From Acidiferrobacterales bacterium (GTDB lineage: Bacteria > Pseudomonadota > Gammaproteobacteria > Arenicellales > Poriferihabitantaceae): DNA of 64,000 bases. The DNA is taken from the NCBI GenBank assembly GCA_019633985.1, contig JAHQWE010000005.1, forward strand, positions 56,258 to 120,257, written 5' to 3'. The notes beneath the pieces are model-generated. The model saw nothing but the letters and a program-made list of their open reading frames with translations. It made no database searches and was not told where the DNA came from. A program made the position numbers and the translations under genes. Each line of letters opens with the position of its first letter. Within the stretch, counting starts at the first letter, position 1. Shown piece by piece: positions 1 to 8,390 of the stretch.

Positions 1-1
1 C

Positions 2-1180
2 TATCTGAAGCAAACCAAACCTGAGATTGAGTCTGTCGCCTCGAAAGCGACTCTGCCTGTTGTCGCCGCCCAGCGTATTGCCAAGTCAGCGATTGCTCCG
101 GGATTGACTCTATTTGGCCAAATAGAAGCACCCAGAAACACCGTGTTAACCGCCGGAATAGCAGCCGATGTACTCGCCGTAAACGTTTTGGAGGGGGACA
201 TAGCGGTCAAAGACCAGCCTCTGGTCCTCCTGGATCAAGCAGATATCAACCTAGACATTTTGCAGAGACAAGCAGAAGTAGTGGAAATTGAGGCCCAGTT
301 GGAAAGTGATCGAAGCCGGTTTGAAGCGGATAAGGAAGCGCTTAAACGAGAGAAGCAGCTGGTTGCTCTCAGCAATAAAGCCGTTGAGCGAGCCAGCACT
401 CTGGCCCGTAGCAGCGCAGGCACCGAAGCGACGCTGGATGATGCCTTGCAACAGGTACAGCAACTTTTACTTGCAGTGACCCAGCGAGAGTTGGCAATCG
501 CCGATTTTGAGTCGAGGCAAAAACTTTGGCGGGCTAGACTGGAGAAAGCGAAAGCGGTATTGGCTCGTTCGAAACGTGACCTTGAACGCACAGCAGTAAG
601 GGCACCCTTCGATGGCAGAGTGATTGACGTCATGGTTTCTCCAGGAGATCGAGCTGGATCCACGACCCAGTTGGTCAGGATATATGACGATACGGCGCTG
701 GAAATTCGTGCTCAGGTACCGAGCAGGTATGTGCCGGTGCTGAGGAATGCCATCGCGGACAAACAATCTGTCAAGGCAGTCATGATTGACAACGCGAGAG
801 AGATACCGCTCACTCTGGTTCGCCTGGCTGCAAGCGTTGTTCAAGGGCAGGGGGGGGTTGATGCGTTTTTTCGCGCGGCGCCAGGATCGCTTCCTGCACT
901 GGGAAAAACGGTAGAACTCCAACTTGAGTTACCAGCAATAGCGAACGCGGTGGCTTTGTCACCCGAAGCTTTATATGGCTCAAATTTAGTCTATAGAATT
1001 ATTGATGGTGCACTGAAAGCACAATCTGTAGAGAGATTGGGACAAACGCTTGGCGGGCCGAACGGGGGGCGAATGCTGGTTCGCGGTGATGTTTTCGATA
1101 CAGGTGATCTGGTGTTGGACTCTCGTTTGCCACAGGCCATTGATGGATTGCGCGTAACCATAGAAGGGGAACCAGAGTAA
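2..1180 (+). CDS. RND efflux periplasmic adaptor (MFP/HlyD family), 5' truncated by the window edge
   Basis: Frame is open from base 2 (YLKQTKPEIESVASKATLPVVAAQ...) into the listed ORF; coiled-coil hairpin and 'RTAVRAPFDGRV' lipoyl/barrel motif; stop overlaps the RND gene. Confidence 0.9.
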   Translation, partial: YLKQTKPEIESVASKATLPVVAAQRIAKSAIAPGLTLFGQIEAPRNTVLTAGIAADVLAVNVLEGDIAVKDQPLVLLDQADINLDILQRQAEVVEIEAQLESDRSRFEADKEALKREKQLVALSNKAVERASTLARSSAGTEATLDDALQQVQQLLLAVTQRELAIADFESRQKLWRARLEKAKAVLARSKRDLERTAVRAPFDGRVIDVMVSPGDRAGSTTQLVRIYDDTALEIRAQVPSRYVPVLRNAIADKQSVKAVMIDNAREIPLTLVRLAASVVQGQGGVDAFFRAAPGSLPALGKTVELQLELPAIANAVALSPEALYGSNLVYRIIDGALKAQSVERLGQTLGGPNGGRMLVRGDVFDTGDLVLDSRLPQAIDGLRVTIEGEPE

Positions 1181-4100
1181 TGGCTGTCAGAGGGGCAGCG
1201 TCATCGATGCCGGGCCTGGACGCTCGCGGTGGTCTGATCGGTATCTTTTCCAATCATCCGGTTGCCGCAAATCTTCTGATGGTGATGATGTTGCTCGCAG
1301 GTTTCTGGGGAGTGAGGCAGCTTAACACCCAGTTTTTTCCGACATTTGCCATCGACTATGCCAGCGTGAGGGTAGTGTGGAGTGGGGCAAGTGCAGAAGA
1401 TGTAGAGGAACTTATTACGACTTCGCTCGAACAGTCTTTGAGGGAGGTGGATTTCGTCAAACAGATTACATCGACCTCATCGGAAGGTGTGGCATCAGTG
1501 TCTCTTGAGTTTCTTGAAGGCACAGACATGGCGAAGGCGGTTGATCAGGTTAAACAACAGGTCGATCAGGTTCAAAACCTGCCCGCTGACGCTGAAGAGC
1601 CGGTGGTTAGTCAGGTCATTCGCTATGAGACAGTGGCGCGGTTGATGATTACCGGGGGTCAGAACGTTGCAGAATTAAGACCCCTGGTAAATCGATTCGA
1701 GGCGGAGCTGTTGAATCGTGGCATTGCCAAGATTTTTATACGCGGACTCCCTGATGAGCAAATAGCGATTGAGGTACCGGCGCGCAATTTGCGCGAATTA
1801 GGCCTGTCGCTGGACGATGTGGGGCAGCGAGTTGCAGCCTGGTCGAGGGACGTACCGGTCGGCATTATCGGAAGAGGAGAAATATCACGCCAGCTAAGAT
1901 TCAGTGAACGGCGGGAGAGCGAGTTAGAGTTCGAGAGTATTCCTGTTGTTGCCGAGCAAAACGGCCGAAGGGTGGCGCTGGGCGACGTTGCCGAAATTAC
2001 CCGCAAGCCCCGAGATGGACAGGTATCCATCACTTTTAAAGGTCAGCCTGCGGTAGAACTCAGACTTAGCCGCACCGAAAACAGCGATAGTCTGGAAGCT
2101 GCCAACATTTTGCACACCTGGCTCGAAGATACTCGACCGACGTTACCTCCGGGTGTGGAAGTGGTCACCTACAACGAGCGCTGGAAGGCACTACAGGGGC
2201 GAATCGGGTTGTTGGTTAAAAACGGTGTTGGTGGCCTGGCGCTGGTGCTCATCATTCTATTTCTATTTATGAATGGCCGAGTGGCATTTTGGGTTGCGGT
2301 AGGTATTCCTGTTTCCTTTATGGCATCTCTTGCCGTTCTTTATGCAGTGGGTGGTTCGATCAATATGCTCAGCCTATTCGGATTAATAATGGCCCTGGGT
2401 ATTATTGTTGACGATGCCATCGTGGTCGGTGAAGAGGCCATGAGTCAATATCAGCAGGGACAAAATCGTGCACAGGCTGCAGAGAATGCTGCGCGAAGAA
2501 TGTTAGGGCCGGTATTTTCTTCGTCTCTTACTAGTATCGCTGCGTTTATGCCGTTACTTTTGGTCGGAGGGATTATTGGTTCAATCATGCAAGCCATACC
2601 GGTGGTGGTAATTTGTGTCATTATCGCGTCGCTGGTGGAGTGTTTTTTAATCATGCCAGGTCATCTTACACACTCGTTCCGAAAGCTGGGAAACCGACCA
2701 GACACTAGAATTCGTAAACGGTTAAATGCCGCATTTGATCGTTTTAGGGACTTGCGGTTTCGACCATTCGTGAGCGCGGCGGTGGATCATCGCTGGACTA
2801 CGCTCTCTGTTGCGATTGCCTTGCTCACAGTGACAGTTGGTTGGTCTGCGTCTGGCAGAATCGGCTTTCAGTTTTTTCCCACAGCAGAAGCAGATCGCAT
2901 TTTTGCAAATGTTGGTTTCGTTTCAGGAACACCCTCAAGGGTTGTACAGAAGTATCTGGATGAAATGGAGTCCGCATTGAGAGAGACCGAAGAAGAGCTG
3001 GGCTCTGAGTTTGTCTCTCTGGTGGTAAGCCGTCATGGAGAGCTGGATGGCGCAAGTGGTCGCGGAGATCACTTTGGCAGCGTCCGCGCCGAGCTTGTCG
3101 ACCCTGACAGGCGAGAGGTACGCAATCGCGACATTATTAAAGCATGGAGAGACCGATTACCGCCTATCCCAGGACGTGAGTTTATGAGTATCGTAGAACC
3201 ACGCGCTGGACCACCCGGCAGCGATCTGGATATACGCATTGTTGGTGGCAGTATTCAGCAGGTCAAGGCAGTAGCCGAAGAAATTACCGGCACACTCAGG
3301 CAAATCCCAGGTGTTTCTGGTATCGGCGATGACGCGCCGTATGGCCGGGAACAAATGGTATTGAAGCTCACCCCGGTGGCGGAAGCTCTGGGATTAAGTA
3401 TTGATTCGATTTCGAGACAGCTTCGAGCGGCGTATGACGGGGTGAAAATTCAGGAGCTCTCAGATGGCTTCGATGATATCGAGGTTCGCTTAATGCTCCC
3501 AGAAAGCGAGCGGGATTCGGTTGCCAGTTTGTCAGAACTTGATATCGTGTTGCCGAATGGCAATCTAGAGCCAATCGGAAATCTGGCAACCGTCGAATTG
3601 TCCCGCGGTTTCGAAACCATCAGGCATTCGGATGGCAGATTAGCAGTGACAGTCACCGGGAGCGTTGATCCAACGGTGGGGAATGCCAATCAGATTCGCA
3701 AAGACCTTGAGGCTGAGTTATTGCCTTCCCTTGCCAATCAGTACGGCGTGACTTTTGGGTTTGGTGGGCGCCAGCAGGACCAAAAAGAGACGTTAAGTGA
3801 TATGAAAGTGGGTCTGGTTCTAGCCTTGAGCATGATCTACCTGGTTCTTTCCTGGGTATTCGGTTCCTACGGCTGGCCGCTCATTGTGATGTTTATCATT
3901 CCTTTTGGCGCTGTCGGCGCTATTTGGGGGCACGTTGCGATGGGAATCGACCTTACCGTCCTGTCTCTTTTCGGCTTGTTTGGGTTGTCAGGGATTGTAG
4001 TGAACGACTCCATTATTCTTGTGGTGTTTTATCGAGATTTGCGCATAAAAGGTATGCGAGCGCGAGACGCTGTGATCGAGGCAGCTTGCCAGAGACTACG

Positions 4101-4323
4101 CGCCGTACTGCTAACTTCCCTTACGACAGTGGCAGGTCTGACCCCATTGCTGTTTGAGACATCACTGCAGGCCCAGTTTCTCATTCCGATGGCGACCAGT
4201 CTGGCGTTTGGGCTCGCATTCGCGACTCTCTTAGTGCTATTTTTGGTGCCTTCTCTGCTGCTCATTTACGAGAATGCAGCAAATCGCTTGAAACCCAAGG
4301 AGCCAATTGCGGTAACGATCTAA
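1180..4323 (+). CDS. RND efflux transporter permease (AcrB/HAE1-like)
   Basis: 1047 aa; 'NHPVAANLLMVMMLLAGFWGVRQLNTQFFPTF', 'GLIMALGIIVDDAIVVGE', duplicated RND architecture. Confidence 0.95.
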   Translation: MAVRGAASSMPGLDARGGLIGIFSNHPVAANLLMVMMLLAGFWGVRQLNTQFFPTFAIDYASVRVVWSGASAEDVEELITTSLEQSLREVDFVKQITSTSSEGVASVSLEFLEGTDMAKAVDQVKQQVDQVQNLPADAEEPVVSQVIRYETVARLMITGGQNVAELRPLVNRFEAELLNRGIAKIFIRGLPDEQIAIEVPARNLRELGLSLDDVGQRVAAWSRDVPVGIIGRGEISRQLRFSERRESELEFESIPVVAEQNGRRVALGDVAEITRKPRDGQVSITFKGQPAVELRLSRTENSDSLEAANILHTWLEDTRPTLPPGVEVVTYNERWKALQGRIGLLVKNGVGGLALVLIILFLFMNGRVAFWVAVGIPVSFMASLAVLYAVGGSINMLSLFGLIMALGIIVDDAIVVGEEAMSQYQQGQNRAQAAENAARRMLGPVFSSSLTSIAAFMPLLLVGGIIGSIMQAIPVVVICVIIASLVECFLIMPGHLTHSFRKLGNRPDTRIRKRLNAAFDRFRDLRFRPFVSAAVDHRWTTLSVAIALLTVTVGWSASGRIGFQFFPTAEADRIFANVGFVSGTPSRVVQKYLDEMESALRETEEELGSEFVSLVVSRHGELDGASGRGDHFGSVRAELVDPDRREVRNRDIIKAWRDRLPPIPGREFMSIVEPRAGPPGSDLDIRIVGGSIQQVKAVAEEITGTLRQIPGVSGIGDDAPYGREQMVLKLTPVAEALGLSIDSISRQLRAAYDGVKIQELSDGFDDIEVRLMLPESERDSVASLSELDIVLPNGNLEPIGNLATVELSRGFETIRHSDGRLAVTVTGSVDPTVGNANQIRKDLEAELLPSLANQYGVTFGFGGRQQDQKETLSDMKVGLVLALSMIYLVLSWVFGSYGWPLIVMFIIPFGAVGAIWGHVAMGIDLTVLSLFGLFGLSGIVVNDSIILVVFYRDLRIKGMRARDAVIEAACQRLRAVLLTSLTTVAGLTPLLFETSLQAQFLIPMATSLAFGLAFATLLVLFLVPSLLLIYENAANRLKPKEPIAVTI

Positions 4324-4406
4324 AAGCAGCGATCTTCATGCAGACGACAGAATATCCGTCTACAATTGTGTTCAATCAATACGTGAATACAGGAGGATCC
4401 TGAAAA

Positions 4407-5849
4407 ATGATAATAGAGATACCACGCCCTGGTAAAAGGGGGGGGAATAGTTTGACTTCGTGCAAGAGCATGCTGAAATTGGCGGCCGTTAGTCTTGCCT
4501 CTTGCGGCTTGTTGAGCTCACCTGCTCTGGCGATTGAATCCTTCACTGATTCCATTTCTCCCACCGGTTACCTCGCATTTGATAGCAAGAGTCAGGCTCA
4601 TACAGGTGGATTATGGTACCAGCTGGAAGAAAGCGATTCCCGGGACTGGTTAACGCGATATACCGAACCTGGCGAGACTCTGGTGCGATCGACCTTGTCG
4701 CTGGACCAGCAGTTCACCAACCACCGGTTGCATTTTGGGCGGGCGGAAGCCAGTGACCAACAGTTCAATCAATTTGGCGTTTCCTTGGGTAAAACCACAG
4801 TGCTCGGGTTTAGTGGTGAAGGCAACACCACCAGCAGTATTGCGCACAGATACAATCACGTTGATCCGTTTCATTTTCACGGTGGCTTGCGTCAAAACTA
4901 TCGCTACGATGGTGCACACTTCGCCTATCAGTTGAATGCCAACAATCAAATTGGGTTTACCCAGACCGTGATCACCGCTCCTGACTTATTTGATCGCACC
5001 GTAACCGGATTTGATTGGCAGGGCCGAAGAGCCAGCATGTCGCTGATGCAAGTTTCGGTAGGTGATGAGGATGCAGGTGTCGCCGCCAGTGGAGTCATGC
5101 GGTTTGGCCGCTTGAACGTTGCCGCGGACTACCTGCGAGCCGAAAATGATGCAACGTTTGCCAGTCTGGCGTTTCAAACTTACTCTCAAGATGGCAAGCG
5201 CTTTGGGCTACGTGCAGAGCAACGTCGAAATCCGCTTTTTTCAGACGCCAACGAAAATCGGGTAACTTTTAGTTTGGCTTTTGATATTCAGTCTGTGCCG
5301 CGTTTTAACGCTGAGGAAACAGAAACAACTGAAGACGAAACAGTTCAAAAAGGAAAAGGCGCAGGTCTATTAATTGGAGCTGGCGTAGTTGGAGCTGGTG
5401 TGGCAATCAGTTCAGGTGGAGGTGGCGGATCCGATGGCCGAGCGCGATTTAGCACGCAACAAGAATCCGCTTTTAACGTGCTGAATAGCATTAACCCTAC
5501 TTCGGTTCGGCAAAATAGAGAGCATGGCGGATACGTTTATCGCAATGCCGATGGAAGCTTTTCTTCAACCGTACCGATTCAGGGCGAATTAGCCAGCGTG
5601 TCGTTACCCGCCCCGCAGTCTGTTGCGCCTCCAGGAGGCCAAACCACGGCAAGCTATCATACTCACGGGGGGTTTGATCCACGATTTGATAACGAAAACT
5701 TCTCTCCTCAGGATATTATTTCTGACATTGTATTTGGTCTAGATGGTTATCTTGGCACACCGGCGGGTCAGTTTAAGTATCACAACCTTCGCGCCAACAC
5801 GATAGTAACTCTAGGCGGCCCCGGAACCCTGGCGACGGGATCACTCTAA
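4407..5849 (+). CDS. Secreted/outer-membrane protein: N-terminal beta-rich region, glycine-rich linker, C-terminal DUF4329 (JAMM-like) domain
   Basis: Signal-like N-terminus (start may be Met at 4470), many alternating beta strands, linker 'GAGLLIGAGVVGAGVAISSGGGGGSD', C-terminal 'GGYVYRNADGSFS...TTASYHTHGGFDPRFDNENFSPQDI'. Confidence 0.7.
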   Translation: MIIEIPRPGKRGGNSLTSCKSMLKLAAVSLASCGLLSSPALAIESFTDSISPTGYLAFDSKSQAHTGGLWYQLEESDSRDWLTRYTEPGETLVRSTLSLDQQFTNHRLHFGRAEASDQQFNQFGVSLGKTTVLGFSGEGNTTSSIAHRYNHVDPFHFHGGLRQNYRYDGAHFAYQLNANNQIGFTQTVITAPDLFDRTVTGFDWQGRRASMSLMQVSVGDEDAGVAASGVMRFGRLNVAADYLRAENDATFASLAFQTYSQDGKRFGLRAEQRRNPLFSDANENRVTFSLAFDIQSVPRFNAEETETTEDETVQKGKGAGLLIGAGVVGAGVAISSGGGGGSDGRARFSTQQESAFNVLNSINPTSVRQNREHGGYVYRNADGSFSSTVPIQGELASVSLPAPQSVAPPGGQTTASYHTHGGFDPRFDNENFSPQDIISDIVFGLDGYLGTPAGQFKYHNLRANTIVTLGGPGTLATGSL

Positions 5850-5864
5850 GTCGGGTTTGGGGTA

Positions 5865-6347
5865 ATGAAAAAACGGTTTGCCAGCCTTTTGGGCCCTAGA
5901 GCAGCGGCATTGCTGCTGTTCTGGTCCAGTTGTGTACTGGCTACGCAGGACGCAGCAGTATCAGAAGCCAGGGAATTTGTGCAGAGAGCCCATCTATGCG
6001 GGCTTGATCATGGGTACCAGTGTTCTGAGCCGGTGGAGAGCGATTTTATAGGTCTGGACGCCGATAGAGCGATGGTACCAGGCAGCTATCTGGCTGCCTG
6101 GCAAGTTGCACTAGAAGCATTTCGATCGATTGAGGATTTATCATCTGGAGAAAAACAACTGCAGCACTACAAGATTGGTTTTAGTGAAAACGAAACCCAG
6201 TACGTTGTGCATTTTCAGGCGCTGTTGTTACCTTCGATGAGCGAAGGTGAGCCCAGCGGAATCATGCGAGGTACTTTTGGTCGAACGACCCGCTATTGGA
6301 TTAATAAAGATTCAATGAAAGTAGAAAAGAGGTTGTACTACAAGTAG
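5865..6347 (+). CDS. Small secreted protein of unknown function
   Basis: 160 aa with signal peptide (MKKRFASLLGPRAAALLLFWSSCVLA); begins 15 bp after the DUF4329-like gene. Confidence 0.65.
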   Translation: MKKRFASLLGPRAAALLLFWSSCVLATQDAAVSEAREFVQRAHLCGLDHGYQCSEPVESDFIGLDADRAMVPGSYLAAWQVALEAFRSIEDLSSGEKQLQHYKIGFSENETQYVVHFQALLLPSMSEGEPSGIMRGTFGRTTRYWINKDSMKVEKRLYYK

Positions 6348-6375
6348 TAAATTATCGGGCTAGCGCTGAATCACT

Positions 6376-7389
6376 CTACACAACGATTGCATTGCGAAGC
6401 TTCGTAATTTCGTCTACCTCCGTTGGTATATCTTTCCCTCGCATCCTCTGTAGTCGCGGCTGGTTTACCGCTTGGTTTTCTCCAAGATCGCTGGCGACAC
6501 TGCGCGCGGAGTCTGGGTCATTACAAATCAACACCATGTCGCAACCCGCAGCCAACGCTTTGTTTGCTCTCTGCGTTGGTGAACCCGCAACTTCTGCACC
6601 TTTCATCGTTAAGTCATCGCTAAAAACCAAACCATTAAAACCCAACGACTGTCTCAAGACTTTCTGTATCCAAAAAGAAGAGAATGTTGGAAGGTCTTGG
6701 TCGATATTGGGAAAAGCGATATGGGCGGTCATTACCGCTGCGAGTTGATTACCCAATTGCCGATAGGGCTTGAGATCAGAACGCAGAATTTCCTCAAAAG
6801 ACCGTTGGTCGCTGGGCGTCTCTAGATGGGAATCTTCTACCACCCCACCGTGTCCGGGAAAGTGTTTTCCTGTGGCCTGCATTCCAGCGCTCATCATCCC
6901 GTCTATGTAGGCGGAAGCTAACTGAGTGATGCAATCAGGATGTTCATGGAATCCGCGGTCTCCGATGATTTGACTCTTCGGGTTGGCGATATCCAGAACC
7001 GGAGCAAAACTGAAATCAATTCCAAACTTACGAAGCTCCAAAGCCATAAGCCTAGCGGCGCTGTAGGCTCGTTGCACAGCATTTTCCGGATCTGCTCGAA
7101 TATCCGTTCCCAGGGACAGGAGTGGCGGCAATGCCACGAAGTGTTCACGGAAGCGTTGAACCCTGCCCCCTTCCTGATCTACGGCAATGAGTAACGATGG
7201 AGAGCGCAGTTGCTTGATTTCGTTGATCAGATTCCTTAATTGCGCAGGGGATTCAAAGTTTCGGCTGAATAGAATCACCGCGCCCAGTGCAGGCTGTTGT
7301 AAAAAGCGGCGCTCCTCAGTGGTAAGAGACAGTCCGGAGACATCCGCCATTAAGGGGCCGAGCGGTAAATTTACGATGCTATTCATCAA
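6376..7389 (-). CDS. nagZ: Beta-N-acetylhexosaminidase (GH3)
   Basis: 'VDQEGGRVQRF', 'GKHFPGHGGVVEDSHLETP', 'VFSDDLTMKGAE'. Confidence 0.93.
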   Translation of the reverse strand: MMNSIVNLPLGPLMADVSGLSLTTEERRFLQQPALGAVILFSRNFESPAQLRNLINEIKQLRSPSLLIAVDQEGGRVQRFREHFVALPPLLSLGTDIRADPENAVQRAYSAARLMALELRKFGIDFSFAPVLDIANPKSQIIGDRGFHEHPDCITQLASAYIDGMMSAGMQATGKHFPGHGGVVEDSHLETPSDQRSFEEILRSDLKPYRQLGNQLAAVMTAHIAFPNIDQDLPTFSSFWIQKVLRQSLGFNGLVFSDDLTMKGAEVAGSPTQRANKALAAGCDMVLICNDPDSARSVASDLGENQAVNQPRLQRMRGKDIPTEVDEITKLRNAIVV

Positions 7390-7879
7390 TCAATACCGGT
7401 GTTCCCACCTTGAGCAAATCGAACAGAAAAATCACTTCCTGGTTACGCATACGGATGCACCCGTGGGAACCAGGTACGCCCATTTCTACTTCGTCCGGTG
7501 TGCCATGTATGTAGACATAGCGACGCATGGTATCGACCGAACCCAGCCGATTCCTGCCGGGTTCACAGCCGCTCAACCAAAGAATTCGAGTAAGAATCCA
7601 GTCTCGATCGGGATATTTTTGGCGTAACTCCGGATGATAGATTTCACCGCTCGGACGTCGGCCAATAAAAACAGTGTTTGCGGGGGCATCATGGCCGATT
7701 TTAGCGCGAATGATGTGCATGCCTCGGGGCGTGCAGAAACTGCCGTTTTCCTCACCGGCGCCATTGCCAGCGGTGGATACGGAAAAAATGTGTGTGGTCT
7801 CACAATTTTCGACAACAGCAAGTGTTTGCGAGGCGATATTAATCTCAACCTGAGTGGCCGGCCCGTCGTGTTCTCTCAT
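7379..7879 (-). CDS. L,D-transpeptidase family protein (YkuD domain)
   Basis: Catalytic 'HGTPDEVEMGVPGSHGCIRMRN'; no obvious signal peptide. Confidence 0.88.
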   Translation of the reverse strand: MREHDGPATQVEINIASQTLAVVENCETTHIFSVSTAGNGAGEENGSFCTPRGMHIIRAKIGHDAPANTVFIGRRPSGEIYHPELRQKYPDRDWILTRILWLSGCEPGRNRLGSVDTMRRYVYIHGTPDEVEMGVPGSHGCIRMRNQEVIFLFDLLKVGTPVLIDE

Positions 7880-7888
7880 TATCGGCTG

Positions 7889-8386
7889 CTATGTATTTAC
7901 CGAAGGCTTACCGCGAATAGCAGAGAGTAAACCACTACAGGCAGATTCAAGTAGATCAAGGACATGATCAAATCCATTCTCACCACCGTAATATGGGTCG
8001 GGCACTTCTTTCAGATCGGTCGTGCTGGAAAATGAAAGCATGAGCTGAATTTTTTTTGCTGCATCGGGTTCGATTGAATCGGCTGCGAGTGCCCGGAGGT
8101 CTGATTGGTTGGAGAGATCCATAGCAATAATGTGATCAAAGTGCGAGAAATCTTCAACGGCGATTTGACGCGCTCTCAGCTGATCGATCTGGTAGCCTCG
8201 CCGTGACGCGGCAGCCTGGGCACGGGTATCCGGCGGATTCCCGATATGCCAGTTACCGGTGCCAGCGGAATCTATCATGATCTGGTCAGACAGGGCAGCG
8301 CGCTGGACCTGGTCTCTAAAAACCCCCTCTGCGGACGGCGAGCGACAGATATTTCCCAAGCAGACAAAGAGGACAGAAGTGGACAA
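7889..8386 (-). CDS. Low-molecular-weight protein-tyrosine phosphatase
   Basis: P-loop 'VLFVCLGNICRSPSAEG', 'DPYYGG' general acid motif. Confidence 0.93.
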   Translation of the reverse strand: MSTSVLFVCLGNICRSPSAEGVFRDQVQRAALSDQIMIDSAGTGNWHIGNPPDTRAQAAASRRGYQIDQLRARQIAVEDFSHFDHIIAMDLSNQSDLRALAADSIEPDAAKKIQLMLSFSSTTDLKEVPDPYYGGENGFDHVLDLLESACSGLLSAIRGKPSVNT

Positions 8387-8390
8387 GCTC

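Noticed and set aside
235-663. Large antisense ORFs from the track (e.g. 235..663 -, 11854..12528 +, 28448..29023 -, 55337..56020 -)
   Set aside because: Fully overlap well-supported genes on the other strand, show low-complexity or codon-shadow composition, and have no family signatures.
4390-4402. CAGGAGGATCCTG palindrome before the 480-aa ORF
   Set aside because: Short 5-bp arms overlapping an ordinary Shine-Dalgarno sequence; not distinguishable from chance.
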